A DNA stretch of 64,000 nt from Catonia carolina (taxonomy: Eukaryota > Arthropoda > Insecta > Hemiptera > Achilidae). Positions 46,201 through 55,229 of the stretch are shown here, piece after piece. The notes below the pieces were generated by a model. The model made no database searches, was not told the DNA's origin, and saw only the letters and a list, made by a program, of their open reading frames with translations. Within the stretch, counting starts at the first letter, position 1, and each line of letters starts with the position of its first letter. Where the stretch lies: assembly GCA_035578175.1 (NCBI GenBank), contig JAQMRL010000008.1, positions 95,117,041-95,181,040 on the forward strand. The letters are read 5' to 3'. The position numbers and the translations under genes are program-made.

Positions 46201-46877
46201 TTTCCCTGCAATATAGACTGCAGCAAGTGGAATCTGCTTTCATTCCTCATTATGTGACCAAGGTATTGTAGTTTGCGACATTTCACCGTCAATAGGACCT
46301 CCATATTTTTCCTCATTCTCCGGAGTATTTCTTCATTTCTCACCCGATCTGTCCATGACACTCTCAACATCCGGCGGTAGAGCCACATCTCAAAGGCCTC
46401 CAACTTTCTACAGGAGGCTTTAGTCAAGGTCCACGACTCAACCCCATAAAAAAGAACAGAGAAGACATAACATCTTATTAGCTTCATCTTTATTGTCATT
46501 GTTAAGTCGTGGCTTGTAAAAATGTTTTTCATTTTATTAAAAACAGCTCTGGCCCTTTATTAATAAAGCTCTGTATTATTAATAAAAACCGTTAATTTTC
46601 CATTTTCTGCGTTGATAGGGAATGAAGGGAAAATATGGATGAGTGTTGGAAAATCTATTTGTGAAGAGTTTCATTTTAATAAACAAAACATTGACCGGAA
46701 TCAGTCCAGTGTGAGGAAAACTGAACTGTACAAAAAACCCTTATCCTAGATGATAAATACGTAATAAATTTTATGATAAAATAATTAATTTGGCTTTATT
46801 TTTTACAGGATAAACCAACTGACTACGTTCACTACCCGAAAGTTCCACACTATTTTACTAACAAACCTGGTCAATAA
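34167..46877 (+). CDS. Secreted protein of unknown family, seven coding exons
   Basis: Exons 34167-34223, 35929-36046, 37527-37603, 39777-39812, 40901-41024, 44018-44133 and 46809-46877 join in frame (junction phases 0,1,0,0,1,0). They encode about 198 aa. All six introns are GT-AG. Residues 1-19 (MMKLYVAACFLFFTVASAM) are a signal peptide, so the product is secreted. The mature part of about 180 aa is charged and probably mostly helical. It has only two cysteines (in ACFKKVYE and YATCVMVE), which could form one disulfide, and a Pro/Tyr-rich tail (YPKVPHYFTNKPGQ). I do not recognise the family. It lacks the six-Cys pattern of odorant-binding proteins and the four-Cys pattern of CSPs. An ATTAAA at 46915 or 46952 may serve polyadenylation. 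Introns hold many transposon remnants. The model rests on splice signals and phase; extra exons in the 1.7-kb first intron cannot be excluded. Confidence 0.72.
34224..35523. other. Intron 1 with repeated GCGACCACCCCTC units
   Basis: Three related strings (near 34303, 34382 and 34959; for example GGCGACCACCCCTCACTCCG) and a terminal GAGGTGGTCGCATTAGAGAG, then GTTTAACTGTA (34980-35028), resemble the ends of pogo/Tigger-type DNA elements. Otherwise nothing coding is seen. Confidence 0.4.
35524..35718. repeat. Tandem duplication of about 98 bp
   Basis: Two near-identical units beginning GTAAAAGAAGGTAAAAATTG and ending TTTTCTTGGGTTTTGAG, within intron 1 about 200 bp before exon 2. Confidence 0.9.
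35929..36046 (+). CDS. Secreted gene, exon 2
   Basis: Preceded by TTTCTTTTCAG, followed by the donor GTAAGG. Starts PDGEYKDFMEAKIARFDAIG and ends IKEEQD plus one base (phase 1). Carries the first mature cysteine. Confidence 0.78.
36047..37220. other. Intron 2, no recognised feature
   Basis: An 88-codon minus-strand frame (36752-37018) has no family features and sits in an intron of the opposite strand. I do not call it a gene. Confidence 0.45.
37221..37340 (+). mobile_element. TTTTTA-element, 5' fragment
   Basis: TTTTTACTTTCTCTTGCCTA and about 100 bp inward only, ending near the second AT-rich stretch. In intron 2, 190 bp before exon 3. Confidence 0.75.
37527..37603 (+). CDS. Secreted gene, exon 3
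   Basis: Preceded by a T-rich tract and TTTTAG, followed by the donor GTAACT. With the carried base it reads VTALRDRLAALIRPGSAELA then KGLQEN. Ends in phase 0. Confidence 0.72.
37604..37847. other. Intron 3, first part
   Basis: Nothing recognised. Confidence 0.4.
37848..38155 (+). mobile_element. SINE family 2 copy in intron 3
   Basis: A-box region CAGGTTGGTCTAGTATTAAG and B box GGTTCAAATCC, body GGGTCTGTACGAGACTACAC, ending TTGCAACGTACACAC. Same strand as the host gene. Confidence 0.8.
38156..38694. other. Intron 3, no recognised feature
   Basis: AT-rich, no coding signal. Confidence 0.45.
38695..39095 (+). mobile_element. Repeat family 3 copy in intron 3
   Basis: Complete copy like 9690-10085 and 26720-27115, ending CAGCCTTTCGGCTGTTGACC, then TTAACAACAACA. 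Confidence 0.8.
39777..39812 (+). CDS. Secreted gene, exon 4 (36-nt micro-exon)
   Basis: Sits between TTATTTTTTAG and a consensus donor GTAAGT. Twelve codons (MYATCVMVETGM), phase 0 on both sides, so it can be included or skipped without changing frame. It carries the second mature cysteine. Intron 3 just before it also holds a TTCGATTATCCGAAC-like string (about 39550) reminiscent of a Tigger end. Confidence 0.6.
40255..40500 (+). pseudogene. LINE reverse transcriptase C-terminal scrap
   Basis: Shifted frames give GKIEG-R-K-K-SWLTDLRN-like and FEELAW pieces, the usual end of the GAA-tailed LINE family. Heavily decayed; in intron 4. Confidence 0.45.
40901..41024 (+). CDS. Secreted gene, exon 5
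   Basis: Preceded by TTCTGAATTTTAG, followed by GTACGT. Reads ISFNYNRDFSDHMAQIVYDT and continues to LSKLVTEEV plus one base (phase 1). Confidence 0.78.
41380..42303 (+). mobile_element. TTTTTA-element copy e in intron 5
   Basis: Flanked by TTTTTA (41374-41379 and 42304-42309). Short (GT)n at 41516-41540. Diverged from copies a, b and d by scattered changes and small deletions. Confidence 0.88.
42940..43625 (+). pseudogene. LINE reverse transcriptase remnant in intron 5
   Basis: Starts at the palm catalytic region (LNADDTYILYNTQDRLQYAV), then VRDFKYLGCRISFD, then, after stops, a GVKHGCH / FFQGVKGCTRLDRVRNEVIL piece. Many stops; non-functional. Confidence 0.75.
44018..44133 (+). CDS. Secreted gene, exon 6
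   Basis: Preceded by TTCTTTCTCTTTCAG, followed by GTGAGT. With the carried base it reads EKDKLAFFDRVRTDDDTELF and continues YYLSLASNLRQNLIKLTT, an amphipathic helical pattern. Ends in phase 0. Confidence 0.78.
44290..45395 (+). mobile_element. Helitron debris in intron 6
   Basis: Two Helitron-like 5' segments (near 44310, and TCTATACTAATATAATAAAG at 44523) are each followed by the GTTTGTTTGTATGAG-type sequence. The region ends with GCGAAGCGAGCGGGTGTTGCTAT, like a Helitron 3' end with a degenerate CTRR terminus. Between them, 44690-44840 repeats AAGCAACTTAAACTGTGACA in alternating orientation. Confidence 0.65.
45152..45343 (+). pseudogene. Helitron Pif1-type helicase, C-terminal fragment
   Basis: SVKSQGQTILKWWASIWDKS, then FTDGQLYVGLSRTGSAEKQF and ILLPQGKNTTYIVYREVL match the end of Helitron Rep/helicase proteins (KSQGQT and QLYVGLSR are the helicase motif V/VI region). 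All upstream domains are missing. Lies in an intron of the secreted gene, same strand. Confidence 0.85.
45400..46022. other. Intron 6, LINE 3' scrap and unassigned sequence
   Basis: At 45430-45560 a KAWRTASNQSRD-like reading is typical of LINE C-termini. Nothing recognisable follows up to 46022. Confidence 0.4.
46023..46535 (-). pseudogene. 5'-truncated LINE with GAA tail
   Basis: An uninterrupted 163-codon frame reads MKLIRCYVFSVLFYGVESWT, LEAFEMWLYRRMLRVSWTDR, GHIMRNESRFHLLQSILQGK and FSWLKNLRTWFSKTSTELF, the C-terminal end of an insect endonuclease-reverse-transcriptase LINE. Its 3' end carries GAAGAAGAAGA (plus TCTTCTTCTTC at 46030). The palm domain and endonuclease are missing. In intron 6, antisense to the host gene; same family as 30771-31011. 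Confidence 0.85.
46809..46877 (+). CDS. Secreted gene, exon 7 (last)
   Basis: Preceded by TTATTTTTTACAG. Reads DKPTDYVHYPKVPHYFTNKP, then GQ and TAA (46875-46877). ATTAAA strings at 46915 and 46952 are candidate poly(A) signals. Confidence 0.75.
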   Translation, partial: DKPTDYVHYPKVPHYFTNKPGQ

Positions 46878-46989
46878 ATGTTTAACTGTTTAATACTGTA
46901 CTTAGTTACAGTCCATTAAAGTGCTTGGTTTAATGTAAATATGTTTTACAATTAAATTGCGTATTTCTGACATTAATTTTTGTTGTTAA

Positions 46990-47590
46990 TTTTGAAACCT
47001 ATATTGAAACCTAAATGGCCTACAAGGTCTAAAATAGTGATTGGAAGCAAGAGTTTGGAGCAAGTAGCTAATTTTAAATACTTGGGATGCGATGTTACGT
47101 ATGATTATGACCATGATGTGCATCAAAAAGTAACTAAATTCAACATGGTATGTGGTGTAATAAGTCGATCTCTCAAGAGTAGAGCCAGGAAAAACACATT
47201 GCTAAAGTTTTATAAAGTAATAGCGATCCCAACTTTGGCTTATGGAAGTGAGGGATGGGTGCTGACGAGAAAACGGATCGAGAATTCAGTCAGCGGAAAT
47301 GCGATTTCTAAGGCAAGTTAAGGGCTGCACAAGAGAGGATCGCATTCTTATGAAGTAATAAGGAATGAATGCGGTGCCCAACCATTGTTGAACACTATAA
47401 GGACATACAAAGAAAAGTGGTCAGAGCATGTGTTAAGAATGTCCCAAGATCGCCTTCCATTAAATGCATTGATCCATAATCCGACAGGTAAAGATGTATT
47501 GGTAGACCGAGGAAGAGATGGACGCCGGAACAGGCTAACGCACAGCCTAATCCATGAAGACGACGACGACGATTTTGAAACCTTTTCATT
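46990..47590 (+). pseudogene. LINE reverse transcriptase C-terminal remnant
   Basis: Reads KPKWPTRSKIVIGSKSLEQV, ANFKYLGCDVTYDYDHDV and SRARKNTLLKFYKVIAIPTL, then AYGSEGWVLT. After frameshifts an RTYKEKWSEHVLRM and RPRKRW-like end follows. Lies 110 bp beyond the last exon of the secreted gene. Confidence 0.82.
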
Positions 47591-47937
47591 TCACTAAGCA
47601 ACTAATTGAAAATTCAGTTAATATACGTGCCTTTTAGCTACCCTAGTCAGTCAGCCGGTATAGTGTTGCTTTTAATTGTTAAGTAACACTGGTTGGGCAA
47701 GTGCTTTGTATAGTAACCAGCTGACAGAGACTCGTGAAAAAACGCCACTGGAAATCTCTGTTCAAATTCATGCCTAATCCACATCAAAAATACAGTAAAA
47801 AAGCAGTGAGCAAATTTTTGGGTGGTTGTCAATAATGTACAGTTCCTGATAAGAAGTAAAAGCTAAAAAAAGATTATTCTCATTGATGTTGGTTAATCTT
47901 CGTGGAGAAAGCGTAGGAGCGATAATAGATTGAATAA
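47591..47937. other. No gene recognised
   Basis: Short minus-strand frames here have no family features. Confidence 0.45.
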
Positions 47938-48985
47938 ATCTGGTGTGAAACATTCATACAATTTTCTCTTGAGAATGTAAATTAAAAAACATAATATAAC
48001 CTATGTGTAATCACAAGTAAACAATGTAAAATGAAAAACTTAACCTAATTTTAATCATGTGTGAATGACACACAATGAAAATGAACCTTTTTAGAACTTA
48101 AATGTAAATCTTTTAAATGTTCTGAACTTTTAAATTATGTATATTCCCCCTATTATTATTATTATATTATGCCCGCAATCTTACAAACAAAAAAATTACG
48201 TTAAGTTGTAATAAGTTTCAAGTTGCAACTTGAAACTTAAATAGGTAGGTACTACTAGAGGACCCGACACTAATATTTTCATCAAATGCGGTCAACCGGA
48301 AATAGTAGGTAGTTTATTCGTGTAATTTTTCACTTTTTGCAATTTTCTCAAAAACAGTTCCTACGATTTTGTTTTAAATCACCTCATTAACTAAATTTTT
48401 TATGTTCCACAAGGCAGAGTGGGCGCCATGTCTGCTGAAATACTTGGGGAGGCTGTGCACTTGTAGAAAAAAATGTTTCTTTTTAAGATTGCGGCCTTAT
48501 ATCGTGCATTTTAGGGATAAAGTGTAGGCTACATAATAACAGTTGTAAAACATTTAAAAACCTACAACTTTTATTTCTAACATTTCTTTGTATACCGGTT
48601 AGTTTAGTGGTAATTAGTGATTTTATGATTTTTTTTATGAAAACTTTTAAAAAATGGATTTTTTAGGATTTTGGCCTTAGTAGGCCTATGCATTTCACGA
48701 CAGAAGTGTAGACAATAAAATTTATAAGAAAATTAAAAGATCTACAACTTTCAATTTAAGCATTTTCTCTACAGAGCATAATTTAGCATTAAAGAGAGTG
48801 ATTTTCCGTATAATTAAGCCAAACTAAGGTTGGTTTTCATTTTGTATCATTCACTCATGATTAAAAATATTTAACGTTTTTTGAGGTTAGTGTTTTTGTT
48901 GATTTCTAATTATTTTTACTAATGTTCGGTTATATTATTCATTAATTGCATTGACAAGAGAAAAGTCGTGTGAGTGTTTAACATC
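47938..48985. mobile_element. TTTTTA-element copy f (composite)
   Basis: 47938-48120 is a 3' end on the minus strand (AAATCTGGTGTGAAACATTC). From about 48200 plus-strand internal and 3' sequence follows, to GTGTGAGTGTTTAACATCAT. The plus part shares copy c's private variants (such as AGGACCCGACACTAATATT), showing that it belongs to the duplication. Confidence 0.78.
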
Positions 48986-49269
48986 ATATTTTTATCAATT
49001 GTTTTTTACATTTTTTCAGAAGAAACATTCTATTTTGTTATAACTGAATCAAAATCGGTTTATTCGTTTTAGAAAAGTTATTTTTCTTTTAGATGCAGCA
49101 TCAAAATCAGTCGTACAGTAAAAAATAACTTTGGTAAAATATTTGCAGACTAATACATACAGCTTCCATTATTATAAGTTTAAAAAAACTATTTGAATTT
49201 TTCATACAAAACTCAATGTACTCACAATAATATTGGATTTGTTCAGTTAACAAACTTTATTATTATTTT

Positions 49270-49461
49270 TTTTTATTTATTTATTTAACGTCGCATCAAC
49301 TGCAATGGTCATTAGCGACGACGTTGGGGTGGAACTTTATGCGATGTAGGATGAAATGATTTTTTGTAACGTATGAAAATATGCCATGCCTGAGTGAGAT
49401 TCGAACCCAGGACCGCATGATGAGAGGCGAGCACGTTACCAACTGCGCCAATGCGGCCGGC
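49270..49461 (-). mobile_element. SINE family 1, long-tail copy
   Basis: tRNA-like head on the right (CCGGCCGCATTGGCGCAGTT on minus). Tail ends in a T-rich run on plus. Compared with the SINE-free sequence near 29380, it interrupts AACAAACTTTATTA...GGTTATG; nearby TTATTATTGG repeats blur the target-site duplication. Confidence 0.82.
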
Positions 49462-51413
49462 GCAGTTATTATTGGTATTATTGTTATTATTGTTATGTTA
49501 TTATTGGTTATGTTAAACTTTATTATTGGTTATGTTGAATTCAAGTTCTACGCACACAAAAATTGCGCAATTGTTATTACTACTATTGTGTAGTAGATCT
49601 AATAAATGTGACCGTTCAAAAAATTAAAAATCATATTTCAAAACATATTTCTGATTAAAATTCAACTCAATGTATCTAAATTATATTATCAATTCATTTT
49701 ATGATATATTGTAAAGTAAATTTTTGGTTATAAAACCTTACGAAAAATTAACTCTAAAATGTATTTAAATTACTTTTCAGAATTAAGAATTGTCAATTGT
49801 GTTTTGGTATTAAAAATATATTTATTTTAAAGAATGTCTTTTAAACTCCAAAATGGAGGACGTACAACTGGGTGATCAAATTTCTTTACTTTAAGGAGAA
49901 TGACCTCTTCGCCTTCTATTTTCCTTCTATAAAAAAAAAATTAATAATAAACGCTATTCCCTTTCGGTATGATAAGCGAGAAGTAAACAAAGTTATAAGT
50001 AAAAGAAACCGCGAAATGCATTAAAGAATTAACAGCCTAAAAAATAAAACAATTGAAAGGGTTAAAATAAACTTTATCAATGAAAGGCTAAATCGTGATA
50101 AATATACTAAACATTGGTTACATTTAAATTTAACTGGTAAAAATATACTGTGTGATAGGTTAGCTTCTCTCGTTACATGTAAACTCCCAGATGAATTAAA
50201 ATCTAAGGATACTTTTTTAAACAAAATGGCTAAAAAAAGGGAGAAAAGAGTTAGGAACCCAACTTTACATTAAGCAATAACAGGTGCTACAAAAAGGTAA
50301 TGACAAGTTAGGTTTAAATCCGGATCACAGGGTTGTTATAAATGATAAGTTAGTGCATACGCTACCAACAGAAAGGTAATAAAGGAAGTAAACAGGTAGG
50401 TGCACAAAATGACATCATCAATCAAGTTCAGGCTAGGAATACATCTCACTTCTCTATTTTGCACCAAAATATTCAATATTTAAGCAATAAAGTGGATAAA
50501 GTTGATAGTCTATATTTTTAAGCTCTGAGAACCCAGATATGGTATTATTTACCGAACATGGGTTAAAAAGTATGAGATTTCTATGATTAGCTTTCCAGGG
50601 TTTTCTATTAATGCTTCTAACTGCAGGAAATTTCACAAAAATGGAGGAGTCTGTATACTGACTAATATTAGTAGAAACATTTATATACACGTAACTTACC
50701 TTTTGTAGACAGGTTTTCTCAGGAAATGAATATGGATGTAGTAGGATTAGAAGTTAGGTTGGGGATACGGGAAAGGATGGCTGTCGTAGGTGTTTATAGG
50801 TCTCCAAATGGTGATTGGGATCAGTTCTGTAAATTGTTCAGCGAATTGCTGGAGAGTTTGACTGAACGGTATATAAGATGTTGTTGTTATGGGTAATTTT
50901 AATATAAATCTTGCTATTTAGAGTAAAATGTCCGAAGAGTTTAGGGATATCGTGAACATGAACAATCTGGATATAAAAGTTAATGATTACACAAGGATTA
51001 CTAGTCATTCACAAACGATAATAGATAATATTCTAACAAAATATATTGGTAGTTGTCAGGTTAGGTTAGGGGGTCAGAATTCTCTGATCTTGGGTAGGCC
51101 TACCAAGTAATAGAAATTCAGCATTTAGGTGGTCAGGCCATGAATCAAAAGTCAATAAAGAAATCAGGCAAGAGGACAAGGGTAATATTGTTTATTGCAC
51201 AGTTTATCCAAAGAAGATTGGAAGACTGTTATTAATGCTTCCGATGAGTTCAAATCAGATAAAAATGTAAAAGTAAAAACAAATTAAAAAATATTATGTT
51301 AGAGAAGTTCAGGGTGCAAAAAACTGCTGAAGTCTTCGTAAATCAACTAATTTAAACTCAGCAATATGGGAAACAATAAATAGGAATCGGAATGTACATA
51401 GTTATTTTATTTT

Positions 51414-51580
51414 ATTTTTTATTTTTTGGTTTAACGTCCGACTGTTTTGCAAATTGCTGCTAATGCAGACGGTAAAGGATGAAATAAATTTTTTGTAACG
51501 TACGAAAAAATGCCATGCCCGAGTGGGATTCGAACCCAAGACCGCGTGATGGCGATGTTGGTAACGTCGCGTTGCCAACC
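51414..51580 (-). mobile_element. SINE family 1-related copy within the LINE
   Basis: Contains the B box (GGTTCGAATCCCACTCGGGC on minus) and the family-1 tail GTCCGACTGTTTTGCAAATT (plus). The head near 51560-51590 is rearranged. Confidence 0.75.
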
Positions 51581-52029
51581 GTTTGTATAGTTACCGTTTG
51601 TATAGTAACAAGGAATACACAGATATACAAAAAAATGTAAATAGTTATAATGAAGTTGTAGAAAATGGTTCAGAAATTAGTAATTATTTTAATAAGTATT
51701 ATCAGGAAGTAGCTTCAAAGCTTAAACAACAGATTACGGAAACTGAGGGATATTATGATGCAAGGGGTATAGAGTTGTAGATAAATTTGTATTTAGCCCA
51801 GTTTCACATGAGGAGCTAGAATCAGTTATCGGTAGCTTAAAAAGTAAGAAAACTGTAGGGTTAGATGGGATCTCAAGTATTATTGTTAAAAATGTAAAAA
51901 GGTTTTATTAACACCTCTTCTTCATCTAATTAACTTCTTCCTGGGAATAGGTGTATTTTCAAAGCAACTGGAGGAAGGTAAAATATTGCCTGTGTTTAAG
52001 AATGGCAATACCCAATTAGTTGAAAATTA

Positions 52030-53302
52030 TAGGCCCATAGTATACTAAATACTATTAGCAAAATTTTTGAAAAGGTAGTGTTCATTAGGTTAATCAGTTT
52101 TTTGACTGAAAACCTTATCATCTCAAAAGATCAGCATGGTTTTCAAAAGGGTAAGTCAACCAAAACTGCCATTGTCTCACTTTTTGAGCAGGTAGATGAT
52201 ATATTGGGGGCAGGAGAGAAGCCCTTGACTGTGTTTTTTGATCTTAGTAAAGCTTTCGACTGTGTTGATCGTGCAGTCTTGTTGCAAATGTTAGAGTCAT
52301 TAAGTATTAGGGACATAGAACTTAAATGGTTTCAGTCTTATCTGGTAGGTAGAGTACAGTGCGTAGAAATAACTAGAGTAGCTGGGGGGAAACTTACAAA
52401 AATGTTGTCTGAAAAGCTTGATGTCAAAGCTGGTATTCCACAGGGTTCAATTTTAGGTCCCATTTTGTTTTTGTTGTATATAAATAGATTACCAGAAAAC
52501 TTACCTAACAGTAGAGCTTTATTGTTAGCTGATGATACTTCAATCACAAACAAGAGTTTACTGGTAGATAGTCTCTAAGTGAATACACATATTAGCATAG
52601 AATCTGTAGTCTTAATGAATTAATGTTAACAGTTATTAGAAAAAAGTATCAGTACTTACAGTTCAAAAACAAACACAATGTAAAGGAAAACAGAGAAGTG
52701 GATGTCTTTATACAAAATAAAATCTTAGATCATGTGTAAACAGTGAAGTTTCTAGGAATGTCACTAGATAGGACTCTATCGTGGGATTATTACACCGACC
52801 AAATTTGTGGTAAAATACCATCTGGAATATTTGCATTAAAACAGATTGCCAGATTATATGATAAAAAATTGCTAATAGCAGCTTATCATGGTTTAATTTT
52901 ATCTCATATCAGGTATGCCATATTAGTATGGGGTAGTTCATCACAGAGTAACATAGAAAGAGTTTTTAAAATACAGTAAAAAGCTGTTAGGTGTATGATG
53001 GGATCAACCACCTTACCTCATGCAGACCACTATTCAAAGAGCTGCAATTGCGCACAGTTCCTTTTTTGTACATTTTTGAAGTGATAATGTACGTAAAGCA
53101 AAATACCTTTTTACAGAATTTAGATGTTCACAACCACTACACAAGAAACAGAATCGATTATTATGTTGCTAATCACAACACTAAATTGTTTGAACAAAAA
53201 CTAACTTATGCAGGTAGAAAATACATCAATAAATTGCCACAAGGTTTAAAAAGTTTGACAATTAAAGTCTTTTTAAAAAAAGCTAAAACAATATTTTATT
53301 GA
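52030..53302 (+). pseudogene. LINE reverse transcriptase, frameshifted
   Basis: The longest open piece, 52078-52578, covers fingers and palm: ISKDQHGFQKGKSTKTAIVS, FFDLSKAFDCVDR, GIPQGSILGPILFLLYINRL and a catalytic LADDTS where YADD is usual. After a break, 52743-52979 gives KFLGMSLDRTLSWDYYTDQI and HIRYAILVWGSSSQSNIERV. Then 52991-53302 gives HNHYTRNRIDYY and INKLPQGLKSL. At least two frameshifts and several stops upstream make it non-functional. Confidence 0.88.
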
Positions 53303-53385
53303 TGAAACATTTTAGAGTGTGCACGAATTCCTTTCTAAATAGTTTTTGGTTGAAAAGTATTTAACCTCTAATTAAACAAATATTG

Positions 53386-53595
53386 TGTGCTATTTGATAC
53401 AAAGGGGTTCATGACAAGCCTACTGAGCTAGAAAGAAGTAGCGAAAACAAATTATTGGTAAGTGATGAATTTATCATTGTGTTTAACTTCTTAATTTTGT
53501 GTGCTATTTGATACAAAGGGGTCCATGACAAGCCTACTGAAGTAACAGTAGGAGAAAAAAATGTTAGGTGAGAAGTGATGAATATATCATAGTGA
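53386..53595. repeat. Tandem duplication in the LINE 3' region
   Basis: TGTGCTATTTGATACAAAGG, then GGTxCATGACAAGCCTACTG occurs twice, about 118 bp apart. Confidence 0.88.
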
Positions 53596-53683
53596 TAAAC
53601 TTTTTGTTTATCAGTTTTATCTTGACATGTCCTATACTTTCTTTGGAGTCTCCTGGATGAAAAAAAATTCTATTTTGAAAAAG

Positions 53684-53925
53684 TCGTTGGGGCCATGTCT
53701 TTTAAACTCTAACACTGAGGACGTACAACTGGGTGATCAAATGTATTTATTTTAAGGAGAATGACCTCTTTGCCTTCTATTTTCTATTTTGAAAAAGTAG
53801 TCGGGGCTATATCTTTTAAAACTCCAAAACGGAGGATGTACAACTGGGTGATCAAATTCCTTTACTTTAAGGAAAATGACCTCTTCGCCTTCTATTTTCT
53901 ATGTTGAAAAACAGTTAAAGACTTC
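53684..53925. repeat. ~125-bp repeat units
   Basis: Two adjacent units, with a third before the LINE (49830-49930) and one in copy 1 (29690-29780). Each contains GGACGTACAACTGGGTGATC and ends near GACCTCTTCGCCTTCTATTT. Confidence 0.8.
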
Positions 53926-54198
53926 TTTCCTTTGCCATCTTTGGGTATAACTCTATTCTGACTATACTCTGTTCATTCTAAGAGCTATCCTACGAATGCA
54001 TTTTTATAGTGGTGAGTAATACTCAGAGCGTGTCTTTGTGTGGAGCATGACAAATACAGGTGACTCACAATACACTGTTCATGTTTTGACTACCATTCAA
54101 AAGCCTATAAGAGTAATAATCCCCTTTTTGCATCTTAGATGCAAGTGATTGAAATGAGAATGGTTTATTTTTTCTCTTCAACTACTAAAGGGCCTAGT

Positions 54199-54342
54199 CG
54201 CACGACGCTAGTACTAGCTGCTAGTTGACAAGCAGCTAGCAAAATAGCGTAATGGAAACGAACAACTAGCAGCTAGTTTAGTTAAAGTTTTCACTAGCGC
54301 GCTAGTCTCTTATAACATGTTTGATTTTACTAGCACAAGTAG
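54199..54342. mobile_element. CTAG-rich MITE-like element, copy 2, left part
   Basis: Matches 30079-30225 (GCTAGTACTAGCTGCTAGTT). Interrupted by the gypsy element; continues at 60694-60893. Confidence 0.65.
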
Positions 54343-54962
54343 TGTTACGTCCCAGGTTCGTGAAATAAAATTCAAAAGCTTTTATCGAAAATCCAACTAG
54401 TGTTTTGTTTTATTCAAGAAAAAAAATCTTATCAGATCCAATGTTGAAATATTTAAAACAATTAAAATTCTTAAAACAATTAAAATTCTTAAAAAAATTA
54501 AAATTCTTTAAATTCAGTTGGAGTAATTATTAAATCTTCTAAAATACTTTCATCAAAATAAAGTTGAAAAAAAATTAATAAATTATTAATATTTTGTTTT
54601 CTTTTTTTTATAAAAATTGTATATCACCTATCCCTTTAAAAGTTTTAAAAGAGAGTGAGTGCAACAATCCAATTTATTTAAATTAAGAAAATTGTCTTTT
54701 TCTTTTTTTTTTTTTATACTCACATCTGACGTTGTGTAAATAAGATCATCTGGTGGTACATTGATGTTGATGCTGTAAGAGTGTTTATGTTTACGTTGGA
54801 ATGTCGTTACGTGCGTACTGTTCGTTATGTTTTGTTTTGTTTTGTGCGTACTGTTCGTTATGTTTTGTTTTGTTACGTGCGTACTGTTCGTTATGTTTTG
54901 TTTCCACTATCCGTTATGCGTTAGGTGTTCGTATGTGTATCTCCTATTACAATCCTATTACA
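54343..54962 (-). repeat. 3' LTR of the gypsy element
   Basis: On the minus strand starts TGTAATAGGATTGTAATAGG and ends GGGACGTAACA. Contains three ~30-bp repeats around GCGTACTGTTCGTTATGTTT (about 54810-54903 on plus). Confidence 0.95.
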
Positions 54963-54982
54963 ATCTTCCCCTCCCCCCGGAG
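54963..54982 (-). promoter_or_regulatory. Polypurine tract
   Basis: Minus strand reads CCGGGGGGAGGGGAAGAT immediately before the 3' LTR: the expected plus-strand priming site. Confidence 0.88.
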
Positions 54983-55229
54983 AGTAAAGAGAAGCACACA
55001 GTACGTGTAAGCAAAATAAAGGGGGTGAGTGTTAAAATGAAAAAGAGAAGATGAGTATGTAGCAGTTGTCGGCTTGAGATGGTAATATACATTCATTTGG
55101 GGCCCCATTCAATAAAACATTCAAACAACATGCAAACAGCATTTTTTTTTTTTTTTTATTACAATCATCCCAAACTCGAGGATCGCTACAGACAGCACCT
55201 AAAAATAAATTATGTAATTTATGAGTATA

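Larger units (their letters stand above)
49931..53667 (+). mobile_element. Near-full-length non-LTR retrotransposon (decayed)
   Basis: About 3.7 kb, flanked by TTCTAT (49925-49930 and 53668-53673) and ending in an A run. It has remnants of ORF1 (50040-50275, KVKINFINERLNRDKYTKHW), an endonuclease domain (about 50440-51100, SFPGFSINASNCRKFHKNGG and AVVGVYRSPNGDWDQF) and a reverse transcriptase. The neighbouring ~125-bp repeats and the paralogous site at about 29780 show the sequence without the insert. Confidence 0.85.

Noticed and set aside
53386..53925. CRISPR-like array
   Set aside because: Only two or three long units without regular short spacers, in a eukaryotic LINE 3' region; these are ordinary tandem duplications.
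54983..55229. Possible env gene of the gypsy element
   Set aside because: Only about 250 bp lie between pol and the 3' LTR, with no open frame of note.
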